A stretch of DNA of 64,000 nt from Membranipora membranacea (taxonomy: Eukaryota > Bryozoa > Gymnolaemata > Cheilostomatida > Membraniporidae). A program made the position numbers and the translations under genes. Positions 35,442 to 45,518 of this stretch are shown piece by piece; the stretch's first letter is position 1; each line of letters opens with the position of its first letter. A model generated the notes under the pieces. It searched no databases, was not told the DNA's origin, and saw nothing but the letters and a program-made list of their open reading frames with translations. The stretch covers positions 12,273,387 through 12,337,386 of the forward strand of contig OU612069.1 in NCBI GenBank assembly GCA_914767715.1, written 5' to 3'.

Positions 35442-38400
35442 TCAGTTCAAAATGCTATTTTCAGAGTTGCTCCCCCATTGACCAGAGTGGGGGCAACTCT
35501 GAATGTAGGCTTTATCTAATAATATTGATTTCTCTCTGCACGCTCGGTTGAGACAAAAATAAGATGATAGCATTAAATAACCACATACCACTGAACAATT
35601 TTTGGTGTGCTCCGATGCTGTAGCCATGATCCTTGCCCTGATCCTCTCTCTGAAACTGTATGTCCTTGGTACATACACCTTCCTTAGCCTGTAAGCCTTT
35701 GAGGCCTTCGACCAGGTCATCCTCATCACTGGATCTCCATTCTCATCTGTAAATTATAACAAATTCAATATATTGACCTTGATGTGTTATTGAAAATGCA
35801 ATTTACCAGAATTCTCTGGGAGCTTATTTTGTTATCTGAGCAGTCATGATATCAGTTTGATGACATACCTTTCTTCACATCTCGGTTACAATTCTCGTTA
35901 TGATCCAGAATAGCCAATTGAACACGGCCATTGTATGCTGAGGGCTCGTAATCAATTCTTTTGGATGCATAACTCAGCAACAAGCTGTGGAGGACTTCTA
36001 GTACTCCTGTATGCTGGCCATGTGCCGTCTGCCTTAACTGACTCAGAAAGTTGGCATTAGAGATATGGCTCAGCAGAACTCTGTGAGCAGGACCGTCTTT
36101 TTCAAGCCATGCAATACTCCTGTCAGCGTCCCTAAAAAAGTTTCATGATGAATGAGCAATTTGGTAAAGCTGATGCAGTGAACGCGCTATGATATTGAAA
36201 TTGTTATGAAAATTATTCTTTGCTTTTTTTTATAGGTTGTGAAGAATGATGGAGCATTATTGTATACTGATGATGGCAGCAACAGAATGGATTGCGCTCA
36301 ATGGATTATAGACCTTAACCAAACGCTACTACGTATGAATTCTCAGCTTAATCGTGAAATACCTAGATATGGTGTCATGGAGACACTTCTTAAACTTTGT
36401 GTTGAATGGAAAGCCACTATGGACATCAATGACGTGAAAGGCGACACTTGTGAACATTTCGACCAATAACTCAGCATCACCCCCGCAGTTTGCAGCCGAC
36501 CACCAGAGGTGATTAGTGATCTCCGGGATCCAGGGTAGCAATTTTCTCTCTTCCTATATCACAGAAAACAAAACGGATTATGTACCTGAAAATAACACAA
36601 ACGCGGACTAAACCATACATCCCCAGGTACGGACTGATGCTATGCTCTGGACCCTTTTATTTTCTTTCTATCATCCCTGTTACTGGCTATCTGAAATATG
36701 AAAACAAGATTTGCTGACTGCTCTGTTACTGTTACTTGATTTATCATTAATAATATAAATTTGATGATGTCCTTCAAACTCTCAATGTCACCTTTGTTTT
36801 GCACTTTTTGTTCAGGTTTTTAGTAATGTTTTTGGCCATATGCCAAACATCAAGCCCGTGCAATATATTTGGTTCATTTTTTCTCATGTGAGCCCGGATT
36901 GAAATTGAGCCATCAGTGGTGATGCTCTTCAGTTTAGCTCCCAGGTCAGCCTTGGCTTCGGTGACAAGCTCCACAAAAGCCTCCTTCTCAGCCATGGTGC
37001 TGGAGCTGGTTTCAGCGCACTGCTTAGTCAAGTTGTAGGCCACTTCTCCAGTACGCTTTAAAATTAATATAAGATCTATGTGAAAACTATGATTGTTGGA
37101 AATTCAGACTTCTAGGTTGTCGAGAAATTGTCGTTGCCAATTTGCAGCTTGTCGAAACTTCCCATCATAAATGGTAATTGTGCAGAAAGTTTCCATCGGC
37201 CAGACATGTTTACCATGGAGTCAATATAAGCTAGAGGTTAGCGATGACTTAATGTTAGCTAGCTCAAGGCTAAATCTTACTAACTAATGTTGGCTAACTT
37301 TTCCCTCTGTCAATACTTTTCCCCTCTATGCTAGTCTAAGTGCTCAGACTCCAAGGCGCAGGGAGTTACTTGCGCAAGTAACTCCCTGCGCCTTGGAGTC
37401 TGAGCACTTAGACTACCTCTATGCAGTAAATAGTGGTAAACGCATGCAAGCTGTTTTGAACCAGTGATAAGTCACTACTTACTCCATCAACCATAGTGTA
37501 GGTGCAATAGCGAGCACAGTGTCCTGGGGAATCATATCTCCCGTCGCCTGCCAACACAATATCACCTGAAAATAAAGTGTTCAATTAAAAATTTATTCAG
37601 CAAGCAGTTTATCCATAACATGACATATTCCAGTTCAGCATTGTGTCAACAACCACTACCTACTTATCTCCCAAGTTAATATGACTGCTGTACCTTTCAG
37701 TTTGAGGTTTTCTTTAACTCTTCCGATTACTTCATTAAACTCGGCAGAAACAGCCGGCAGCACAACATTCTTCTGGTAGTCGTGATAAGTTGATGAGCTA
37801 AGAAATTGGATGTTCTCATCCTCCATGAACTTTGAAATCCCTGTATATGATTGGCCGCTGCAAAATCAAGAGGAATGTGGACCTATTGGACTGGCTTCTT
37901 ATGACCACACTGGATTTGTACGAATTAGAAGGAATTTAGAAGTCTTTCCTTAGCGTAGATTGCTATTACCAGGGACAAGCTTTGTCCTAGATTCACTAAG
38001 GCTAGTAGATTTTGAATTTCTCAGTTATATACCAAAGCAATTTTGTAATGGATCATGTCAAATAAACATACGTGAGGAATATGGAGCTAGAGATGTCCAC
38101 ATTCCCCATAGCTTTTCTTCCTAACGCAGGCTGAGAGTGCCACGTCCGCTGATACGAGCACTTGGTACATCTAGTCCATACGATCAGCATGCTGCCCTTA
38201 TGTTCACTAAAACCATACTTGAGGGTGCTGTTACATCTGTCACATTTAATCTGTTGAAAGTCAAACATTATCTTTTATCAGCTGGAATTTTAAAATTCAA
38301 GTGTGCACATTCCGCTCTTCTCTGACATGTGAATTCGAACGCTTGAGAAGTTGCCTTTCCCTTCACATTAATACTTGTAATAATAATCAATATCAATCTT

Positions 38401-39823
38401 AATCAAGACTTACCAAGTTAAATAGCTCAGCTATAGCAGACTGGTAAATAATATGCTTTCGTGTGGGATCTATCTCCTGTACGGAGCTTTCGAAAGAATC
38501 TGCTTCGTCTTCAGCGTAACCTGAAGGTGTATAGCTGCTGTCCTCAGGGTCCAACACTGGATAACAATACAGAAGCAGAAAATGTATGCAAGTTTTTTTC
38601 TGTGTTATTGAACTCCAGCATCCCTCGGATAACACTCCATCCTGTTCAAAGCTTGAGCTCTAGACTATCTAACTCAACTCAAAACTTTACTTTTTCTGCT
38701 CAGTGAACTTTCAACTTCCAGAAATGGCTGATACATGTATTACCAGTAACATATCAATATATTTGTTTAGCTGGAGAAAAAATTCTATTACCATCATTAG
38801 AAACATCCACATCAGAAGCCTCAGAGTACACAAATCCCATGGCAGCATCAGTTGGGGCATAGTTTTCCTGCAATATGAATAACAGTTATTCAGCTGTAGA
38901 TTTTCCAGTCTTGATTTATTTTCGGTCAGCCTAGCAGAGCTAAGGACACATCCATAAATTCTAATATGCATCGTTTACATTTGAATATAGCAACAGAGCG
39001 CTGTTTGGATAGTAAAGATTACTATAACTGTCACAATACAGAAACATGTCATCATTAAATAGTTCACTCAATCTACCTTAGCAGGTATCTCTTGCTCCTC
39101 CATCAAAGTCCTGAGACGCTTGGGGCCAGGCTCTACAGGGGTTGAGTGCATGAACTCAGGTTTGGTATACTGCAAAACATAGATGAACTAATTGTTGCTG
39201 CGGCTTCTTGAATTATCTTGTGTGTTAAAATGGTCATCAGTACATGGTGTGTTATCAATCATCAGCTACTCATGAAGGGAACAGGGGTGAAGTAAACTTG
39301 CTAATGAATTGTGAGTTGGTCACTCCTTTAGGATTTTGTCTATGGAACTTGAAAAACAACTGAGTCAAGATGATGTTATGTTTTACGCAGGAGTTATGGC
39401 GTAGTATGCATGGTTTTTTAACCTCACCTTTACACTATCAGTCTGTGTGTCAGCTGTACACATATCCAACACAGTTTGAGTAGACATACTGTTTGCTGTT
39501 ATCTCCTCTGTTTGAGTTGACATGTCTTTTTGTCCTGAAAATTGTTGAGGGACAACCCCATGTCTTATGTGTTTTGCTAGAGAGCAACCCTTCTTTACAG
39601 TGTACACAAAATCTTGTTGATCAAAATGCAGGGAACATATTTTGAACCTAGTAAACCCTATATTGCAGAAGTTATGCAACTCAAAATCTAGGTACCATCC
39701 ACTTTGATAAAGATAAAGATGAGCTAGTTTTGCAGGTATAGAGTGGAATGTTATGTCTGAGCTAGATGTTGAGGATTTGCAGTGTTTGAAGAAACATGTC
39801 TTGGTTGAAGAGAATGCCATCAT
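35442..39823 (-). CDS. THAP-domain DDE transposase (Kolobok type)
   Basis: Eleven exons in perfect phase give about 718 aa. In transcription order they are 39823-39428, 39169-39077, 38867-38792, 38556-38414, 38250-38072, 37857-37694, 37565-37483, 37055-36792, 36553-36363, 36131-35869 and 35746-35442. Exon 1 is a THAP C2CH finger (CFFKHC...KICSLHF...GVVP) for sequence-specific DNA binding. Exon 5 has a CxxC pair (IKCDRC...CTKC) and RTWHSQP. The DDE/RNase-H-like core shows LAGDGRYDSPGHC (D about 358), SITTDGS (D about 426), LDVWHMAKNI and VLEVLHSLLL (E about 575), so the triad looks complete. It should cut and paste the enclosing element at TTAA. The 3' end is uncertain: a GTATGT at about 35,593 could be a further donor. 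Confidence 0.85.
35462..35501. repeat. Hairpin at 3' end of transposase gene
   Basis: CAGAGTTGCTCCCCCA pairs with TGGGGGCAACTCTG across a loop of about 10 bases, with one bulge. It lies within or just after the last transposase exon, so it could act in 3'-end formation on the minus strand. That role is inference. Confidence 0.6.
37332..37415. repeat. 84-bp perfect palindrome in transposase intron
   Basis: Perfectly self-complementary about the axis 37,373/37,374 (centre CTTGCGCAAG), with no spacer. The arm begins TAGTCTAAGTGCTCAGACTC. It lies in the intron between transposase exons 7 and 8. It may be a tiny foldback insertion or a replication/recombination remnant. Confidence 0.95.
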
Positions 39824-40363
39824 TTATTGTTATTGCTAGAGGAATTACACATCAAATTTGCCGCGATCAATACTACTGGTACAATAGAATGATAAGTGAT
39901 GCAAGGCATTCAGTAATCATAATGACTTTATATTGTTGTTGTCTGCATGCATTCAGTAAGTTCTCAGACTAACAGAAAAATCCGTAGTATTTCCAGGTCA
40001 CTTTACAGCCTCAAACAAATGAAGATTATTTTTATTTCAAGAGCTCGTAACTCCAATTTATTAATTTAAATTTATCAAAAAAGTGATATCACAGTCATGA
40101 TAGAGTACCTCAGTCATTATAAGCTCAATAGATTGAAACCATGGTTGCCCTTTAACATAATAAGTGAGACAAACCAGATGAAAACAATTACAATAACAAT
40201 TCTGTTTGATTCAAAGCCTGAAATTATTTATAGCTCATGATTGTAACGAAACAAATTCAATCAATGCCCAGCCACCTACATCTCTGTCTCCAACCGATCG
40301 CCCGTTTTCAAGAAAGTGAGCCACAAATTTGTTTACATATCATTTTATAAAAATGTAGAAGGG

Positions 40364-42914
40364 TGGTTATGATACCAGCGTTGACCGATTTGAACTTTTC
40401 ATATATCGTTGGAAAGGTAATCGAACACTGATTTTGAAAATAATGGTTTTAGCATGACGTCATGTCATGGTGTTGCGCTATTTTGATAAAAGGCACGATA
40501 ATTGGCTTTGATGAGGATTTTTGAGAACAATGTGGTGCAGAAACAATGGTTCTTATCGGACATTCAACTGAATAATATTTACAAGAAACCTCTGAAGCAC
40601 CTATGTGGGGCAATTTCTGTCTCCTGTGGCATTGCGCAACAGATGAAAAATCATCTTTTTATCATTGGTTATTAGCTTATTTAGGTCGCTTTGGTTTGAT
40701 GGATGAGGATCCAATGTGATGCAAGCCACACATGGAAAAGACAGGTTATTTACTTTGGGGAAAACCCTATGCTACATGTCAACTCCTAATATAATTTATT
40801 TATTTATTTATTGAGGTTTTCTAAAAGTTTATAGTTAAAGCAAATTAAAAATAACTTGTTGACCTCACACACACTAACATAGATACAAAAAATGACTTGA
40901 ATAAAAAGATATAAGTGGTAGGGTGTTACATACTATATAGTGTGTAGGATTAATGAAAGCATGGTATCATAAATTGCGTGAATAACATGAACAAAGAAAA
41001 GAAAAAACAGAGAGTGGCAAACAAAAATACAAGTTAACAACATTAGGTAGGATTAAATGATAATGATTCATGAGGCTTGGTTGATTTAGTTACAAATGTA
41101 TGAAAAATATTTAAAAAGGCTGATTTGCCTAGGTTTGATCTAAATGAGGGTTTAATTCTTGCACAGTTGCTACGAAGTGATCGTGTATGTCTGTTTGATT
41201 TGCTAACGAGATGAAGTATGTGCTTGGATGCGCGGCCTTTATGGACCCTCGATTTGACAAAATCGTGAAAAAGAAAATTCCTTCTACTGTGGAGAGTATG
41301 TAAATTTAGGAGTAAGCGGCCAGATGTGACAGAAAAATTTGTTTGGGGGCTGAAGTTATGATTCTGATTGCTTCATTTTGTACTTTTTCCAATGTTTCTG
41401 AATTTTTGGCTAAACCATCAAGGTACAATGATGAGCAGTATTCTACTATAGGTCTGATCAGTGATTTTTAAGTCTTCAATGAGTTTTCTACTGTCATGTA
41501 TTTTTTTAGTTTTGATAACAAGTAGACCGTTTTGTTTGCTTTAGAGGCGGTGGCATTAGCCTGATGGGTTAAACTAAGTTCTGAATCAAGAATAACTCCA
41601 AGAAGATTGAGCGAATGCTTGGATTCTATTTTCAAATTGTTTATTTGGATTTGGTAAAAATCTTCTACTTTCCTATTTGAGAAAATACAGTATTGGGTTT
41701 TGGATAAGTTGAGTTGAAGGAGATTGTTTGAATGCCAATTCGATACTTCTCTCATCAATGACTCAGATTTATCCATTAAGGTAGGGATATCTGTTGCTGT
41801 GCAGTAAATAACGGTGTCATCAGTGTAAGCGAATGCAGTTTTGTGCTTGTTAAGGAGATCATTGATAGCAAGATTGAATAAGATTGGACCTAGAACACTT
41901 CCTTGGGTACTCCACATGTAATCGGTAGTGCACTGGACTGATCATCATCAACTTTCATGATTTGGGTTCGATGTGAAAGATGGGATGTAAATAATTTTGT
42001 TGTTGACTCTGCAAAATTTAGTCGCTTTAGAGTGTGGATGAGTTGTCCATGATTTATAGTGTCAAATGCTTTGCGTACTTCCAAAATGAGTGCACCTATG
42101 AAATTCGGTTGAGGGTTGTCTAGCGTTGTTCTCCAATTTTGTAAAAGAGAAAGTAGTTACCTTTCACTGGAATGGTGCTTACGAAAACCGAATTGTCGAT
42201 CTGTGTATGAGAGTATTCCATGTGTTTCGATAAAGGTCATAATTTGATTTTTCATATCTAGCTCAACACAAACACCTTTGATATGATTGGCAGACTGGAA
42301 ATTGGTCTGTAGTTGCAAGGGTGTGTTTTATCGCCCTTCTTAAAGAGTGGGTGACCAGGGCTGTTTTTAGGCAGTCAGGGAATATTGATTCCTTGTAGCA
42401 TTCGTTAATGATCAGGGCTATGGGAAGAGCTAATAGGTCTGCAACAGTTTGGTACAGTGAAGCTGGAAACATGGTCAAGCCACCACGTTTATTTGGTTTG
42501 AGGGACTTTCAGTTTGTAGATTGTTTCGCTCTCAACATATGTGAAAGAGAAACTTTGACCTTGGAAAAGGTCAGGTTGTGGATCGATCTTAGGAATAAAA
42601 ACCGATTGTCCAGCGACCGTGGTGGTATCTATTAAGGTTGATACCAATGTTTTTTATTAGTTGTGACATGTGGCATGGGGTCTCACACAGTAAATAACTT
42701 GTCTTTTCTGCATTTGGTTTGCATCACCTTGAATCCTCAATAACCTAATTACCTAATAACCAATGCATAAAAGATTATCCTGCCTTTTATCAGAATAGCG
42801 CAACGCCATGACATGACGCCATGCTGAAACCAACAGTATTCAGAATCAGTGTTCGATTACCTTTCCAACTATGTTATATAAAATGTCAAAATTGGTCATT
42901 GTTGGTATCATAAC
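40364..42914. mobile_element. Long-inverted-repeat DNA element, interrupted by a LINE
   Basis: The left arm begins GGTTATGATACCAGCGTTGA at 40,364. The right arm ends with its inverse, TGGTATCATAACC, at 42,914. The mirrored arms run about 260-420 bp (40,364-40,785 and 42,650-42,914) with indels. They include GCATGACGTCATGTCATGG and a TTGCGCTATTTTGA block. A minus-strand LINE occupies the middle. The empty site is preserved in the unit at about 30,514, which supports these ends. A third, solo arm lies at 62,633-62,775. Confidence 0.78.
40792..42480 (-). pseudogene. LINE with reverse transcriptase, 5'-truncated
   Basis: Minus-strand frames give successive RT segments: LALPIALIINECYKESIFPDCLKTA (42,440-42,340), AFDTINHGQLIHTLKRLNFA (42,070-42,010), QGSVLGPILFNLAINDLL and FAYTDDTVIYC with the YTDD catalytic box (41,900-41,810), and a thumb region to 41,468. 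Frames change several times and stops occur, so it is dead. The 3' end is an (AATA)n tail, seen on the plus strand as TTTATTTATTTATTTATT at 40,797-40,815. The segments resemble a CR1/L2/Rex-type non-LTR element, but the clade is not settled. Confidence 0.8.
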
Positions 42915-43279
42915 CTTAAAGGACAGGCACTCTCCAAGCAATTGAGCATCCAGTTTGTTTGTCTTAAGATTTGTTATATTACCTGCGGGGGAAGCTTCAC
43001 GACCTGCTGATTCTTATGCATGAAATTAATCTCAGGCTCTCTAAATTTACCTGCTCCCTTTAGTCTTATTTAGATCAGCTCAGTTGATTTATGCATTGCA
43101 GTGGATTAAAAAAATATCTTCTAATATCAAAATCGCCCTACTTAAAAAACCTTCTCAGAGCTTTCTTGTCTCGTGAATAAATACTAGTGAACAAAATAGA
43201 TGGGCATTGGGCAGTAGGCTAGAATGAATACAATAAAATTCTTAAATAACATGCAGGCTAAAGGCTTTGTACTCTGATA

Positions 43280-44755
43280 ATTAAAAGTTCTTGTGACGAA
43301 AATTCTCTGATTTGTTTTGGATACAACATTATTAACATGATTTTCAAAACCTACTTTGTTATCAAAGAGAATCCCAAATATTTAACATTGTCACAAAAAT
43401 CCATTTTTACACCATTTAATTCCAGAGTAGGACTGTCAGGTTTATCTCGCTCAGTGGAGAAGAGCAACTCTTGGGTTTTAGAAGGATTAAGTAATAAGTC
43501 GAGTTCTTCACATAGACCAGAGATTCTGTTGATCTGATCGAAATAATTAGACAAGTCATTATTATCAGAGATGCAACCAACAATACAAGTGTCCACAGCA
43601 TATTTTAAAATAGTTATATTGCTCTGTTCTGACCTAATCCTATTTGTATACACTGAGAATAATAGAGGACTGATGACAGAACCCGGGGGGGGGGGTGTGT
43701 TCCTGTGTTGGTGGTGATTGATGTTGAGAGAATATTGTTTACTATTGTTCTTTGAGTTCTGCCTGTCAGGAAACTTGACACCCAGTTCGTAACTCTGGAG
43801 TCTAGACGTTATGTGGGGAGATTACTATCTTGCATAGTTGGCAGCCTGAAGGTCTATGTAGCTAGTTATTGTGGTAATAAGGCATAATACTGCATCCTGT
43901 GTTGATCTTTTACCTCGGGAGGCGAATTGGTGATTGTCAAGAGGAGTGTTTTTAACTATATAGCTTTTCAGCAGACGTTCCATTACTTTACATAAGCAGC
44001 TTGTCAGGGCTATTGGTCGGAAGCGTTTAAGTTGATTTGGCTTGTCAGTTTTTGGCAGTGGTTTGATGATGATCGATTTCCATATATTAGGAATTGTTTG
44101 AGAGTCTCGAGGGAAGTTGAATATATCCGTTTTTACAGGCGCTAGGTGGTCAGCACAAAGTTTTAATGCTCTGGGTATCAGAACATCAGGTCCAGCACCC
44201 TTTCTAGAGTTGAGGCATTTGAGTTGTATCAGAACTGACTTTTCATCTATTGTGCAGGGAGGAGCAGTTAGGATTTTGTAAGCACGTTGTGGTGGCTGAG
44301 TGTCTTATTTCTCAAATTTGGCAAAGAAGTTGTTCAGTTCTTCAGGTTGGAAGTTAATATCTGGTTGTGACTTGGAGTTGTTGGTTGGAAGTCTGCTAAT
44401 CTTTTTTAAGTCGTTCCAAGCGTTTGCAGGATCACTGGCTAGATGTTGATGGAATTTCAAGGAATATTCTTTTCTGGCTTTTTTATTTTCTTTTGAGACT
44501 TGCTTTTTGAGTTTATGGTGGAGCTTTTTATTTCCATTTTTGTGGGCGTCATGTTTCCAATCTATCATATCCAGAATGCGCTTTGTAATCCACGGCTTTT
44601 TGTTGGCATATTTTTTAACTTCCTTTGGTGGTATGCATAGGTCTGTGCAGAAATTAATGTAGTCAGTTATTGTTTCAGTCTGCTGGTTGATATTGTCATT
44701 GGCGTATATGGGTTCCCCATGTCTTCCTACATCTATTGGTTCAAGCTTCAAATCG
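43280..44755 (-). pseudogene. Second LINE, linker plus reverse transcriptase, decayed
   Basis: 44,751-44,305 is an open 148-codon frame between endonuclease and RT (KKPWITKRILDMIDWKHDAH...; HLASDPANAWNDLKKISR). On the minus strand it is followed by RT pieces (RFRPIALTSCLCKVMERLLK; HQFASRGKRSTQDAVL) and by 43,653-43,351 (YTNRIRSEQ...ILKYAVDTCIV...LLLNPSKTQELLF...VKYLGFSLI). The catalytic FADD/YADD box reads YAVD, so a catalytic aspartate is lost. A 10-G run at about 43,685 breaks the frame. Confidence 0.8.
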
Positions 44756-44829
44756 CCATGACCATCCTGCGTGGAATAATGAGCTGAAGCATAAAGTGTT
44801 GACTTTATTCGTTAGAAAACCTTTTATTT

Positions 44830-45149
44830 GGGAATCCCTCCCTCAGGATGGCATATGGGCGGAGGTAACATTGTCACAGTCGCTATGTTACAAGCTGAAA
44901 ATTGGTTGTTTTCTGTTTGTGTTTTCTCCTCATAAAATACGTTAAGTGTCTTGTAACACTCCATTATCTTTTTCTAGTATTGAAAGAATTCCTCAAATTA
45001 GCAAGGAGTAAAGTTACAAGACACTATAAAGGTATTTCATGAGCAGAAAACAGCAACATATAACACTGAATTTCCAATTTATAATATAGTAACTGCAATG
45101 TTGTTAGCTCCTCCCTTACATTATCCTGAAGGAGGGATTCTCATTTCCC
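44830..45149. mobile_element. Foldback MITE
   Basis: GGGAATCCCTCCCTCAGGAT at the left is mirrored at the right by ATCCTGAAGGAGGGATTCTC (one or two mismatches). Further inward, GTGTCTTGTAAC is mirrored by GTTACAAGACAC. It sits just 5' of the minus-strand LINE remnant and upstream of the TRIM-like gene. Confidence 0.7.
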
Positions 45150-45518
45150 ATTTCCAATGCTCAAACTTAAAATTGACAGCAGATTCTAGGCAACCTCTAA
45201 AACCATATCATAAACATCGAATCAACCAATAAGAGCCAGTACAATTTGAAGTAGATGATTTTAAATTGTTGTCACTGGGTATTCTAAAGTGAAATTATGC
45301 ATTTTCACCAATTTCTAGGGGCATTGCTATAAAATTGAATTGGGGAACGTGTCGCAAAATTCTGCATCAAATAGTCATTACAAAATCTATATCATCACAT
45401 TACTAATCAATCCCTTTGTAGCCATTACACCTCCACCACTTTAATTTTCAAGTCAGCCGCTCAACCCTGTGTTAATCACAATTTTTGTAGACACAATTAA
45501 TTCCAACAAAACTGAAGG

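Larger units (their letters stand above)
33364..40151. mobile_element. Kolobok-type DNA transposon, two genes, apparently intact
   Basis: It is flanked by TTAA at 33,360-33,363 and 40,152-40,155. The termini are AGGGCAACCAAGGTTTC on the left and, inverted, AGGGCAACCATGGTTTC on the right (one mismatch in 17). Inside are a plus-strand P2X7-ballast-domain gene (33,966-34,775) and a convergent minus-strand THAP/DDE transposase gene (39,823 down to about 35,442). A 96-bp tandem repeat lies between their 3' ends, and an 84-bp palindrome lies in a transposase intron. TTAA duplication, a THAP domain and a DDE core are hallmarks of the Kolobok superfamily. Intact splice phases and a complete catalytic triad suggest recent activity. 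Confidence 0.88.
40160..43080. repeat. Displaced array unit split by a later insertion
   Basis: 40,165-40,363 and 42,915-43,080 together match the array unit at about 30,230-30,620. The left part has TTGATTCAAAGCCTGAA, CCAGCCA...ACATCTCTGTC and TTTACATATCATTTTATAAA. The right part has GGCACTCTCCAA...ATCCAGTTT...TTAAGATTTGTTATATTACC. The unit is interrupted exactly where the 30.5-kb copy is continuous. Confidence 0.7.

Noticed and set aside
38461-38706. Plus-strand 81-codon frame
   Set aside because: Antisense to transposase exon 4, where the minus strand fits the family and splice phases.
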